A stretch of 64,000 nucleotides of DNA from Campanula takesimana (Eukaryota; Streptophyta; Magnoliopsida; Asterales; Campanulaceae), in the NCBI GenBank assembly GCA_026119855.1, contig JAOWBW010000323.1, forward strand, positions 1,178,001 to 1,242,000, written 5' to 3'. The position numbers and the translations under genes were made by a program. Below the pieces are notes generated by a model. It was not told where the DNA came from, did not search any database, and was given only the letters and a program-made list of their open reading frames with translations. Every line of letters starts with the position of its first letter. Within the stretch, counting starts at the first letter, position 1. This document shows positions 1 to 11,590 of this stretch, piece after piece.

Positions 1-329
1 ATACTATGCAACCAGAGTGCTCACAATTAAAACCAAATCCACACCTGTAAATATATTGAGTTAAGAGTTGTTTTTATTGTGTTTGTCTGAGCTCAGAATT
101 CATGTGCAGGCCCCATGGATTGTAGATGTGGGGATTCCAGTTAGTTAATATTCAAAAAAGGAAGACATCAACAAAACCTAAACATTTGTTTTGCGCGCGA
201 ATGAATTTGAAATCAATGGTAGTAATATACTACTCTACCGCTAAATACATATTCTAAATTTATACATGTTCTTTTACATATTTGACATTCTTACCGTGCC
301 TGTACTGTCACCGTGCCACCGGCACGGGT
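1..329. other. Intergenic sequence, no gene seen
   Basis: AT-rich sequence before the first retrotransposon. The only structure I see is a 7-bp inverted repeat CCGTGCC/GGCACGG at about 311-327, close to the insertion site. No convincing reading frame or element end. Confidence 0.6.
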
Positions 330-334
330 AGAAG

Positions 335-2354
335 TGTCGCGACCCCGACCCCGCGGGCCGGGAGCTCGCGATCTGGACGTCGACTTAAAGCAATAAAACA
401 CCAAAATACTGAAGATAAAAATTCCCTTTGATACCAAAAGTTGATAATACACGGTTTTATAAATCCAAATATTAACAACATTACTAAACCACTAGTATAA
501 GCTCCACAAGCTTACACCAAAAATACAAAATATTACAACTTCTTAATGACGCCATAGTTTGGTAATACTATCCCAAAGGTTATGCATTTAAGTAATGCAA
601 ACCGAACAACAACCTGCCCAAAAGTCACGATCACCCTCGACGTCCTTCTCGTGATCAGCGAGGCCTATTACTTTCCTCCTGGGGGGGGTTAAGGAAAAAC
701 AAAGATAAAAAGAAAAGGGGTGAGATAAATCTCAATAAGCCACTTATGCAACTACATGACATGCTATGATGCAATAAACAATAATAAAACTCACATAGCA
801 CGTAGCAATTATCAGTTAACAGATAGCAGTGGAAATAAACATGTAACAAAGGATATAAGCCAAGGTTTCCCAAACGGATAGAACAATCGCTGCGCAGCTT
901 TAACCGAATCAACCAATCAACCAATCTTCGTAGCAGCATAAACAGCTGAAGATAACAACCCCGGTACCGGAACCATGTAACAACGATAAAGTAACAAGGG
1001 GAATATGACACAAAGTCATAACCCAAACAACTAGCTAGAATACTCACCAAAGGGAGCTAGCTCATCCCAACCAAGGCCAATCTGGGAGGGGAAAAGAGGA
1101 ACCAATGGACGATATTATACTGGACTTGGCTCGTGCCATTATAATATTATCCATTGCCTGACTCGAACACAAGTACCAGCTGGACTTTCAAATAAAGGCT
1201 AAGTAATAAAATACTAGCTCAATGAACAACTAATGATTCCAAAGTAGGGAATCAAGCCAAATAATCATCATAAAAGTAAATCAATCCAACATCACATTAT
1301 AAAGTTGTTCCAACATTCTCAAACAATACTTAGTTAAATTCCATAACACATTTTTTCACAAAGGAACCAATCTCAAGCACTATAGTGTTCCACGGTATTA
1401 ACTTAAGTTAACTAGAATAGTACTCCGAGCCTAGACCAAGATTGAACCCTAAAACAACCAAAAATAGAGACCTTCAGAACAGCCACCATGGGCGGTCGCC
1501 CATAACCTCCATGGGCGGTCGCCCAAAACTCTTGGTTCAACACAAATTCAACTGATGGCCTAGGCGGTCTCCCAACCCACCTATGGGCGGTCGCCCAAAA
1601 CCCCTGTTCTGCCGGAATCGGCAGGGATGAACTGGGTTCTAGCCATTTCTTCACCAAACTCAACACAACCAAAATCTAACACTCCTAACTAGCATATTAA
1701 GGTACTAGAACAACTTATAAGCCTAAAAGGACCCATATAACAACATCTAACAACCCACCCAAATCAAGAAATGATTCAAACATCAAATTCTCACAAAAGT
1801 GGATAAAATGTCAATCAACTCCAAATCAAACAAAGAAGCAATATATAGCAAAACATAGCATCATATAAGCTTAGTATGAACATTTTTAGCATAAATGGGG
1901 AAAAAAAACTTACTTGGAAATTATGAAAGGAGACGGAATTCGATTTTTCTTAGCTACAAACGATCCTAGCGACGATCTAAACATTTTATATAAAGGAGTA
2001 ATGAGAAATGATGAATAAATGAGGACCAAAAGAAGGAAAGAGGGAGGGAGTTTTCTTACCTTTCAATGGAGGGAGATAGAAATGAGGGAGTGTGTGTGTG
2101 TGCAGGAGAAGTGAGGGAGAAGGGGGAGTAGGGAGGGAGTAAGTAAGAGATATTTAAAAAGTTTCACAAATAACCCTCTACTTCTACTTCGAACACATAA
2201 CCCATATAACGCACTTTCAAATATTTTCCCTATCTTCACACTTATCACAATTGATCAATTAAAATGCTAGACATGAAATTTATGAAATATAAAATGCACA
2301 CATAAATTATAAAATAAATTCAATAAAATAGTGCTAGGGTTTCGGGTCGCGACA
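335..2354 (-). repeat. 3' LTR of the gypsy element (2020 bp)
   Basis: TG...CA bounded and matching 6997-11820 once the inserted hAT is removed. Over the first ~350 bp I count about six mismatches, close to 98% identity, so the insertion is not old. It contains four copies of a GGGCGGTCGCCC-like palindrome at about 1488-1602. Confidence 0.95.
1488..1602. repeat. Four GGGCGGTCGCCC-like palindromes in the 3' LTR
   Basis: The motif (T)GGGCGGTCGCCCA occurs exactly at about 1489, 1513 and 1584 and with changes (AGGCGGTCTCCC) at about 1561. GGGC-GGTC-GCCC is self-complementary except at its centre. The same cluster is in the other LTR at about 8150-8265. Function unknown; a protein-binding site or RNA hairpin are possibilities. 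Confidence 0.8.
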
Positions 2355-2375
2355 TTCACTCCACCTAAAAGAAAA
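2355..2375 (-). other. Polypurine tract of the gypsy element
   Basis: On the minus strand the bases just before the 3' LTR read AGGTGGAGTGAA, a purine tract at the place where plus-strand DNA synthesis is primed in LTR retrotransposons. Confidence 0.8.
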
Positions 2376-2388
2376 TTCGACCCGAATT

Positions 2389-3573
2389 TTAAAAATACTT
2401 ACCCGAATTAAATAGCCACGGATACTTCCTCTCTATCTCTTCTCGAAGCTCCCACGTTGATTCTTCAACATTGTGATTCCTCCATAGCACTCTAACCAAC
2501 TCTATGCTCTTATTCCTCAACTTTTGAACTTTGGTATCAAGAATCTGAACCGGTCGTTCCTCGTATGACATGTCAGGCTCTATATCCTCAGGTACCCTCA
2601 GTAACACATGAGATGAATCGTGCAAATACTTCCGAAGCATAGAAACATGGAAGACGTTATGCAACCGGTCTAGAGAAGATGGTAACGCAAGTCGATAAGC
2701 AAGAAGTCCCACTTTTTCCAAAATCTCAAACGGTCCTATATATCTCGGAGCCAATTTACCCTTCTTCCCAAACCTTTGAATACCCAACCTCGAAGATACC
2801 TTCAAGAATACAAAGTCTCCGGCCTAAAAATTAAGATCCCGTCTTCGGTGATCAGCATAGCTCTTTTGTCGACTCTGGGCTGTCTTCAATCGATCCCGAA
2901 TGATTCTGACTTTCTCGACTGAATCCTGAATCAAATCAATACCCCATATCTTCGCTTCCCCGATCTCATCCCAACAGATAGGTGATCTACACTTTCTTCC
3001 ATACAAAGCCTCATAAGGAGCCATCTCGATGCTAGCATGATAACTGTTATTATAGGAAAATTCCACTAAAGGTAAATGCGTATCCCAAGAATCAGAAAAG
3101 TCTACCGAGCAGGCTCGTAGCATATCCTCTAGAATCTGAATAGTTCTCTCGGATTGACCGTCGGTCTGAGGGTGAAAAGCTATACTGAATCTCAAATCTG
3201 TACCCAAAGCTTTCTGTAATGCCTTCCAAAATCTAGAAGTAAACCGCGGATCACGATCTGATACAATGCTAACCGGAACCCCATGTAATTTCACAATCTC
3301 ATTAATATAAAGGGTCGCAAGCTTTTCCATCGAGTATCTGATATCAATCGGTAAGAAATGAGCAGACTTGGTCAGTCTATCCACGATTACCCAAACACTG
3401 TCATACTTCCTACGGGTACGAGGCAGTCCCGTAACAAAATCCATAGTCACATGTTCCCATTTCCACTCCGGAATCTCTAATGGCTGAAGTAGTCCTGCGG
3501 GTCTCTGATGCTCAGCTTTGACCTGCTGACAAGTTAAACACTTTGATACATACTCAGCTATTTCCCTCTTCAT
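2389..3573 (-). pseudogene. Gypsy integrase with C-terminal chromodomain-like tail, interrupted
   Basis: Integrase part of the gypsy polyprotein in two stretches, 2824-3573 and 2389-2805, separated by an in-frame stop just after the sequence HRRRDLNF. The first stretch starts in the zinc-binding domain (CLTCQQVKAEHQRP) and continues through the catalytic core: the first Asp in VTMDFVTGLP, the second in VSDRDPRFTS, and the Glu in DGQSERTIQILED. The second stretch contains the GPFEI and HNVFHVSMLRKY motifs typical of gypsy integrases, then a tail ending LVRVLWRNHNVEESTWE, which is chromodomain-like. Such tails are known to steer chromovirus integration toward particular chromatin. The upstream part of the zinc domain lies past a further stop near 3596. 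Inactive as it stands. Confidence 0.9.
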
Positions 3574-3716
3574 GTTGTTCCACCAGAAATGTTACTTCAG
3601 ATTTTGGTACATCTTCGTATTACCAGGGTGAATAGTATATCTCGATTTATGACCCTCATCCAAAACTTGCCTCTTTATACCATCAACATCGGGCACACAC
3701 AAACGTCCGCGAAAGG

Positions 3717-4340
3717 TTACACTCCATTCGAACTGATAGAAAAATCCTCAAAGTTCTTCTCTTTCATTTTACCCATTATTTTCACTAACTCTGGAACTTC
3801 TTTCTGAGCTTCCTTTATTCTCAGAATTAGGGTTGGAGATACCCTAATGTTCGCAAAAATAGCCCCATGTCTCGATTCATGAGGACACCAGTCTCGAACA
3901 TCCTCAAGCATTTTCCACTCTCGAACCATCATCGAAGCCACATAAGATTTTCTACTAATCGCATCAGCTACAACATTCGCCTTTCCAGGATGATAAGATA
4001 TTTTACAATCATAGTCCTTCAAAAGTTCCATCCATCTGCGCTGTCGGTTATTAAGTTCCTTCTGTGAGAAAAGATACTTAAAACTCTTGTGATCCGGGAA
4101 AATCTCAAATTTTGCCCCGTAAAGGTAATGCTTCCACTTATGAAGAGCAAATACAATAGCTGCCAATTCCATGTCGTGAGTAGGATAATTCTGTTCACTC
4201 GGACTCAACTTCCTCGAAGCATACGCGATAACTTTCCCATTCTGCATTAAAACACAACCCAAGCCTTCCTTCGATGCATCACTATAAATCACTAGGTCAT
4301 CGTTCCCATTAGGCAATGCCAATATCGGTGCAGTAGTCAA
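3717..4340 (-). pseudogene. Gypsy RNase H region, open fragment
   Basis: A 207-codon open stretch with the gypsy RNase H signature: YSDASKEGLGCVLMQNGK carries the first catalytic Asp, MELAAIVFALHKWKHYL the Glu region, and HKSFKYLFSQKELNNRQRRW and ADAISRKS the family's C-terminal motifs. Upstream the frame is broken between 4340 and 4404, where reverse transcriptase ends in another frame. Downstream it stops at about 3717 before the integrase zinc domain. In an intact element it would degrade the RNA strand of the RNA:DNA hybrid. Confidence 0.9.
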
Positions 4341-4403
4341 CCTCTTCTTCAGCTCTTCAAAACTGTTGTTACATTTTTCGGTCCACTCAAATGGAACATT
4401 CTT

Positions 4404-5375
4404 TCAGGTCAACTGAGTCATCGGTGTAGCAATCCGTGAAAACCCTTCTATAAACCTCCTGTAATACCCCAATAACCCCAGAAAACTCCTGATCTCAGTC
4501 ACTGTTTTTGGTCGCTTCCAATCAACAATAGCTTCTATCTTAGAAGGATCCACAGAAATCCCATCTTTAGAAATAACATGACCCAGAAATGAAACTTTTT
4601 CGAGCCAAAATTCACACTTACTAAACTTCGCGAATAGCTGTTCTTTTGCGAGTACTGATAAAATTGTCCTCAGATATTGATCGTGCTCCTCTCGAGATTT
4701 ATAATAGACAAGTATATCATCAATGAAGATCACTACGAACGTATCAAGATAAGGATGGAAAATTATGTTCATCAAGTCCATAAACACGGCAGGTGCATTA
4801 GTCAACCCAAACGGCATAACTAAGAACTCATAATGACCATAACGGGTGCGAAAAGCAGTCTTCGGAATGTCTTCCGATCGAATTCTCAACTGATGGTACC
4901 CACTCCTCAAATCAAGTTTAGAAAATACCACTGACCCTTGAAGTTGATCGAATAAATCATCGATATGCGGTAGAGGATATTTGTTCTTCACTGTTACCTG
5001 ATTCAACTTTTTGTAATCAATACACAACCTCAACGAACCGTCTTTCTTCCTTACAAACAAAACCGGTGCTCCCCACGGTGAAACACTAGGTCGAATAAAT
5101 CCTCTATCAAGCAACTCCTGGAACTGAACCTTCAGTTATTTCAACTCTGCTGGAGCCATTCTATAAGGTTCTTTCGAGATCAGAGTTGTACCTGGTAATA
5201 GATCTATACAGAACTCTATCTCTCGATCGGGTGGCATACTGTACTCTGAAGAGAAAACATCAGGAAATTCTCTAACTACCCGAACACTCTCTAACCCAGG
5301 TGATTCTTTCTTGGTATCTAGCACACTCTCCAAATAACGCTCACAACCACGATGCAACAACTTCCTCGCTTTCAC
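4404..5375 (-). pseudogene. Gypsy reverse transcriptase, interrupted
   Basis: Two open stretches, 5136-5375 (linker and start of the RT domain, with FPDVFSSEYSMPPDREIEF) and 4404-5114 (RT core), separated by a single in-frame stop after APAELK. The core shows WGAPVLFVRKKDGSLRLCID, YPLPHIDDLFDQL, SKLDLRSGYHQLRI, the catalytic FIDDILVY box, and the FLGLLGYYRRFI motif near its end. The catalytic aspartates are present, so decay here is by stop and frameshift rather than active-site loss. The stretch ends at MTQLT. Confidence 0.93.
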
Positions 5376-5695
5376 ATAAAAATTATACGAATATTTTTAC
5401 CCAAAGGAATAGCCTCAAAAACAAACTTAGGCACATTAGGAATAGAAAAAGTAACGACCTTATTACGACAATCAAGTGAAGCATGAAATTTGCTCAGCCA
5501 ATCCATACCCAAAATAACGTCAAAGTCTTGTATCGGAAGAACTACCAAATCCGCACACAAAACATGACCACAAATAAGCACATCACAAGCACGAAACACT
5601 TTATCAGTCACTAGACACTCTCCTATAGGAGTTGACACCTCTAACACATAAGGTAAGGACTCAGATGAAGCATTTAGCAAAGAAGCAAAGTGCAC
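5372..5695 (-). pseudogene. Gypsy aspartic protease region, frameshifted from gag
   Basis: A 107-codon fragment with FDVILGMDWLSKFHASLDC, the conserved second half of plant gypsy retropepsins. The first half, including the active-site equivalent ALVDPGPSHSYI, is read in the frame of the gag fragment, so a frameshift near 5690 splits the protease. The active-site Thr usually seen after Gly is replaced here (DPGPS). Probably not functional. Confidence 0.85.
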
Positions 5696-6885
5696 AGATA
5701 TATATATGAATGCGATGGTCCTGGATCTACTAATGCACGGGCGCTCACACTAGACACAGAAATAATACCTCCTATCACTGAAGGATCATCAGTAGCCTGC
5801 TGCTGGTTCATAGCAAAAACTCTTCCTTGAACCTTAGGCTTCCCTATTGCATCTCTCTTTTGGCCCTGTGAAGTACCAGCTCCTGTCCCCGATGGCTGAT
5901 ATTTGGATCTAGGACAATCTTTCACGAAGTGCCCCAACTGACCGTAATTAATACACTTCCCTTGCTTCTTCCAACATCGATCCTCCGAATGTCCTTCCCT
6001 CTGACAATAAGAACAAAGTCTTCTATTCTGATTCCCCTGGTTTCCCGGAGTATTACCCGGATTCCTGACTATTGGTTGCCCTCTGAACTGTGACTGGCCT
6101 CCAGAATTTCCTCCTCTGTTATCAACACGTGGAGGTGGTTGTGATCTGATCTGACCTCCTTGTTTACCCGTGTTAACTGCCTCTGTTTTCCTCTTGTGCT
6201 CCCCAATGTCTTGCTCTACCAAGTAGGCACGGTCTACAGCATCCTGAAAAGTCTGAATCCTCTGAGCTATTAGCTGAGTCCTGATAGCTGTCCCCAAGCC
6301 TCTGATAAACCTCATTGCCTTCCGCTCTTCAGTTGTTACAAGATAGCCGCAATACCTAGCTAATTCTGTGAACTTAGTTGAATACTGTGCTACCGTCAAC
6401 AAGTTCTGTTCCAAGTTTAGAAACTCGATCTCCTTCTGGTTCTGATCAACTACAGGAATAAAGTGCTCCTTGAATTTCCTTACAAACAGCTCCCAGGTAT
6501 ACGGTACGTGAGTCTCATCCCAACTCGCCTTAATTGCCTTCCACCAATGTTCAGCAGCTCCCACTAGTTTATAGGCCGCAAACCGAACTCTATCTTTACC
6601 CGTACAACCAAAGACATCATAGATCTTTTCCATTGCTTCTATCCACATTTCAGCCTTTTTCACACCAGGCTCTCTATCATACTCTATCGGTTTCAATTTC
6701 AAGAACTGTTCCAACCCATACCGTGGAGGTAGTGCTTGTTCCTCTCTCGGCCCTTGATCACGAATGGCTTTCATAGCCGCTTCGAACATACCCTGAAACA
6801 TCGCACGATTTTCTTCCCTTAACTCTTCAAGATTCGAAGCCCCAATGTGACCTTCACCAGCCCTCCTTCTAGCCATTTTGAACAA
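5674..6885 (-). pseudogene. Gypsy Gag with one intact and one damaged zinc knuckle
   Basis: An open frame of 403 codons, starting either at MFKM or four residues later at MARRRAGEG. It contains the retrotransposon gag domain (AEMWIEAMEKIYDVFGC at about 80-97, GAAEHWWKA, and the LEQNLLTVAQYSTKFTELARYC segment in pieces), a Gly/Gln/Asn-rich linker, then zinc knuckles. The first, CSYCQREGHSEDRC, matches CX2CX4HX4C. In the second, CINYGQLGHFVKDC, the second Cys is Tyr. The frame then enters the protease and shifts. It would have formed the particle that packages element RNA. Confidence 0.9.
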
Positions 6886-6982
6886 GTACCTGCATAAAAC
6901 ACCAATCGTTACTCACTCCAAACACAACTACCCTCCTAGGTCATTCTAGTCCACCTATACTTAAACTTAGAGCTAAACCATA

Positions 6983-6994
6983 GGTCTGATACCA
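6983..6994 (-). other. Primer binding site, initiator tRNA-Met type
   Basis: Minus-strand TGGTATCAGACC sits two bases inside the 5' LTR. It matches the 3' end of plant initiator tRNA-Met (TGGTATCAGAGC) except near its end. Confidence 0.85.
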
Positions 6995-8149
6995 ACTGTC
7001 GCGACCCCGACCCTGCGGGCCGGGAGCTCGCGAGCTGGACGTCGACTTAAAACAATAAAACACCAAAATACTGAAGATAAAAATTCCCTTTGATACCAAA
7101 AGTTGATAATACACGGTTTTAGAAATCCAAATATTAACAACATTACTAAACCACTAGTATAAGCTCCACAAGCTTACACCAAAAATACAAAATATTACAA
7201 CTTCTTAATGACGCCATAGTTTGGTAATACTATCCCAAAGGTTATGCATTTAAGTAATGCAAACCGAACAACAACCTGCCCAAAAGTCACGATCACCCTC
7301 GACATCCTTCTCGTGATCAGCGAGTCCTATTACTTTCCTCCTGGGGGGGGTTAAGGAAAAACAAAGATAAAAAGAAAGGGGGTGAGATAAATCTCAATAA
7401 GCCACTTATGCAACTATATGACATGCTATGATGCAATAAACAATAATAAAACTCACATAGCACGTAGCAATTATCAGTTAACAGATAGCAGCGGAAATAA
7501 ACAAGTAACAAAGGATATAAGCCAAGGTTTCCCAAACGGATAGAACAATCGCTGCGCAGCTTCAACCGAATCAACCAATCAACCAATCTTCGTAGCAGCA
7601 TAAACAGCTGAAGATAACAACCCCGGTACCGGAACCATGTAACAACGATAAAGTAACAAGGGGAATATGACACAAAGTCATAACCCAAACAACTAGCTAG
7701 AATACTCACCAAAGGGAGCTAGCTCATCCCAATCAAGGCCAATCTGGGAGGGGAAAAGAGGAACCAATGGACGATACTATACTGGACTTGGCTCGTGCCA
7801 TTATAATATTATCCATTGCCTGACTCGAACGCAAGTACCAGCTGGACTTTCAAATAAAGGCTAAATAATAAAATACTAACTCAATGAACAACTAATGATT
7901 CCAAAGTAGGGAATCAAGCCAAATAATCATCATAAAAGTAAATCAAAACAACATCACATTATAAAGTTGTTCCAACATTCTCAAACAATACTTAGTTAAA
8001 TTCCATAACACATTTGTTCACAAAGGAACCAATCTCAAGCACTAGAGTGTTCCACGGTATTAACTTAAGTTAACTAGAATAGTACTCCGAGCCTAGACCA
8101 AGATTGAACCCTAAAACAACCAAAAATAGAGACCTTCAGAACAGCCACC

Positions 8150-8265
8150 ATGGGCGGTCGCCCAAAACCTCCATGGGCGGTCGCCCAAAACTCTTGGTTC
8201 AACACAAATTCAACTGATGGCCTGGGCGGTCGCCCAACCCACCTATGGGCGGTCGCCCAAAACCC
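8150..8265. repeat. Four GGGCGGTCGCCC-like palindromes in the 5' LTR
   Basis: Second copy of the palindrome cluster. All four units here carry the GGGCGGTCGCCC core exactly; at 1488-1602 the third unit is altered to AGGCGGTCTCCC. Confidence 0.8.
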
Positions 8266-8949
8266 CTGTTCTGCCGGAATCGGCAGGGATAAACTGGGTT
8301 CTAGCCATTTCTTCACCAAACTCAACACAACCAAAATCTAACACTCCTAACTAGCATATTAAGGTAGTAGAACAACTTATAAGCCTAAAAGGACCCATAT
8401 AACAACATCTAACAACTCAAATCAAGAAATGATTCAAACATCAAATTCTCACAAAAGTGGATAAAATGTCAATCAACTCCAAATCAAACAAAGAAGCAAT
8501 ATATAGCAAACATAGCATCATATAAGATTAGTATGAACATTTTTAGCATAAATGGGGGAAAAGAAACTTACTTGGAAATTATGAAAGGAGACGGAATTCG
8601 ATTTTTCTTAGCTACAAACGATCCTAGCGACGATCTAAACATTTTATATAAAAGGAGTAATGAGAAATGATGAATAAATGAGGACCAAAATAAGGAAAGA
8701 TAGAGGGAGTTTTCTTACCTTTTAATGGAGGGAGAGAGAAATGAGGGAGTGTGTGTGTGTGCAGGAGAAGTGAGGGAGAAGGGGGAGTAGGGAGGGAGTA
8801 AGTAGGGCTGTAAACGAGCCGAGCTGAGCTTTGGAGTTTTGGGCTCGAGCTCGTTAACGAATTATCGAGCTCGAGCTTTTATCGAGATCGAGTTCGAGCC
8901 CATTTACTTTGTTCGAGCTCGAATCGAATCGAGTTTCGAGCTGCTCGCG

Positions 8950-9240
8950 AGCCGCTCGCGAGCTTTTCACGAGCTGTTCGAACTCGAGTCTTTCCGATCC
9001 GAGCTCGAGCTTAAACATTTTTCTGAAAATTATGAAATCAAACGAGCTCGAGTTCGAGCCGTATCGAGTTCGAGCCTTATGCTCGCGAGCTTTTCACGAG
9101 CTGTTCGAACTCGAGCCTTTACGAGCCGATCTCGAGCTTAAACATTTTTTTGAAAATTATGAAATCAAACGAGCTCGAGTTCGAGCCTTATCGAGTTCGA
9201 GCCTTATCGAGTTAGAGCCTTATCGAGTTCGAGCCTTACC
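8950..9240. repeat. Left subterminal array of the hAT element, 127-bp tandem unit
   Basis: Two copies of a 127-bp unit begin at about 8960 and 9087 (GAGCTTTTCACGAGCTG), followed by shorter TCGAGTTCGAGCCTTA units up to about 9240. Confidence 0.8.
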
Positions 9241-10097
9241 GAGCTCTGATAAGTATTCTCTGCATTTTGAACAAAAACACTATTTTTTTTTAATTTTTTT
9301 TTCTCTTTTTTTAATCTCAAAATGTGTCTAATTTACAAATGTAACCTCCTCTTTACTTCATTTTTTTTTTTGAAAAGCTCTTGTTCATTTAACTTCTCAT
9401 ATTACAACGATTAATTGAATCGTATATATACCATCAGGTTGTAATATACTCCTTCTGTCCCAAATTTTATATTTACTTATCAAATTTACTTAAACTTTAA
9501 CTAATATTTTACACTAAATTATTAATTCTCATAAAAATTAAAAAATGGTTGTTAAATCATTAATAAATTATGTAAATTAATAATTTACATAAAATATTAA
9601 TCAAAATTCAAATAGTTTGACTCTACATAACCAAAATTCAAATAGTTTTACTATTATAGTTAACTATTATAGTTACTATGGTATTATTTTTTAAGAACAA
9701 ATAGTTACTAAGGTAATAATTATAGTTAACTATTATATTTCACTATAAATAGCTAACTATTATATTTAACTATTAATAGTTAACTATTTTTTTTAACAAT
9801 TATATTTAAAAGTTGAGGCCGGCCGTATGCTAACGGTGAATTCATAAAAACAATTGAAATGCATAGGGATAGGTAGGTTTTCATATTGTGGTCAACGTTT
9901 TATGGAGTTGGCCATGAAAGTCAAAGTCAAACAAACTTTCTGGTTAGTATATAGCATTTAAATGACGCTATTATACTTAGTCAACTGTATTTAGTAAAAT
10001 GTACGCTACGCTAGGTGTATAATATAGTATATGTTACATGTATGTATATATACATATAATACATACATACATCATACATACACACACATATACGGCT

Positions 10098-10245
10098 TTC
10101 GTCCCGCCTGACTTAAGAGGAACTAGAATGAATGGAGAAGGTTATGAGAACAAAAGTAATATTATCTTTCCATTTTTTGGCCGTACTACGTCGAGTATGA
10201 CACTAAAAATGTCAAAATATCCTAAATCGGGCAGGATAGAGGGAG
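10098..10245. mobile_element. Possible decayed MITE inside the hAT element
   Basis: CGTCCCGCCTGACTTAAGAG near 10099 resembles the complement of CCTAAATCGGGCAGGATAGA near 10221-10240, followed by GGGAGTA. This looks like a diverged Stowaway-type element; a further end-like CTCCTTCTGTCCC lies at 9449. Confidence 0.35.
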
Positions 10246-10285
10246 TATATAATAATGTATATAAATATGTGCTATATGTATGTAT

Positions 10286-10394
10286 GTGTATATATATATA
10301 TAGTGGATATTATATATACATACATGTAACACATATTTATATACATAAATATATGTATGTATGATATGTGTGTGTCTATATGGAATATTAGATG

Positions 10395-10446
<52 letters not shown>

Positions 10447-10625
10447 GTATGTATATATATAAATGTATGTATGTATGTATGTAGGTATGTATGTGTGTGT
10501 GTATATGTGTGTGTATATATATATATATATATAGTGGATATTATATATACATACATGTAACACATATTTATATACATAAATATATGTATGTATGATATGT
10601 GTGTGTCTATATGGAATATTAGATG

Positions 10626-10663
<38 letters not shown>

Positions 10664-10665
10664 AA
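10286..10665. repeat. 231-bp tandem duplication with TA and TATG microsatellites
   Basis: The segment beginning TAGTGGATATTATATATACA occurs at 10301 and again at 10532, a 231-bp period, with (TA)n runs at about 10397-10442 and 10627-10660 and TATG runs between them. Long frames here are low-complexity Ile/Tyr repeats, not genes. Confidence 0.8.
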
Positions 10666-11164
10666 TATTTTTCTACATGCAAACGAATTTATATGTGAAA
10701 TATATATGTGTGTGTATGTGTAAATGATAAACATTTTGTTCATTCTATATTTGAGTAATTAAATATACTTGCATATATAACTACAATAATAGATGCTAAT
10801 TTTATTTTTTATTTCAATGAGAAAAATAATATAAGACAAATATGTGTATATTTGAAAATAATAAATTAGTTTTGAAAAAAAAAACCCGACTATTGTGTAT
10901 ATATCTCTACGTTTTCATAATGAATGTTCATAGAATAAATTAATTTTAGTTGTTGTACAATCTATATTGTATTATTGTATTGTATGTGTATAATCGCTAT
11001 ATATGAATGTATAAAAATTGAATTAATTTTAGTTGTTGTACAATTATTGTTGTTTAATTCATTTTGAAGATAAAAATATTTTAGTTATGATTTATTCCTT
11101 GTACAATGTTGTATATACATATAATGTATATGTATTCATTATAAAAGTAATAATGATGATTATT

Positions 11165-11590
11165 TAGTCGAGCTCGAGCTTAACGAGCCGAGTCGAGCTC
11201 GAGCTTAACGAGCCGAGCCGAGCTCGAGCCAAACGCAAACAAAATAACCCGTGTTAACGAGCTTATCGATCCGAGCCCGAGCTCGAGTTATGCGTGATTT
11301 AAACGAGCCGAACACGAGCCGAGCTCTAACGAGCCGAACACGAGTCGAGCTCTATCGAGCCGAACACGAGCCGAGCTCTAACGAGCCGAACACAAACCGA
11401 GCTCTAACGAGCCGAGCTCGAACAAAGCTCGTCGAACAAACGAGCCGAACACGAGCCGGCTCGATAAAAATTCGAGCTCGAAAACTCGGTTCGAGCTCGA
11501 GCTCGAATAGCACTTCGAGCCCATTTGAACCGAGCTTTAACGAGCCGAGCCCGAGCCGAGCTCGAACGGGCTCGGTTCGTTTAACAGCCC
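11165..11590. repeat. Right subterminal array of the hAT element
   Basis: Dense CGAGCTCGAGC-type units, then about four copies of a ~30-bp unit (CGAGCCGAACACGAGCCGAG with variants) between about 11305 and 11415. Clustered copies of a short motif next to the end are usual for hAT subterminal regions. Confidence 0.75.

Noticed and set aside
8839..9331. Open frames in the left hAT array
   Set aside because: They translate to repeats of the GAGCTCGAG motif (Ser/Arg/Leu/Glu-rich) and have no family features.
10222..10743. Long frame rich in Ile, Tyr and Thr
   Set aside because: It is a translation of (TA)n and TATG microsatellites.
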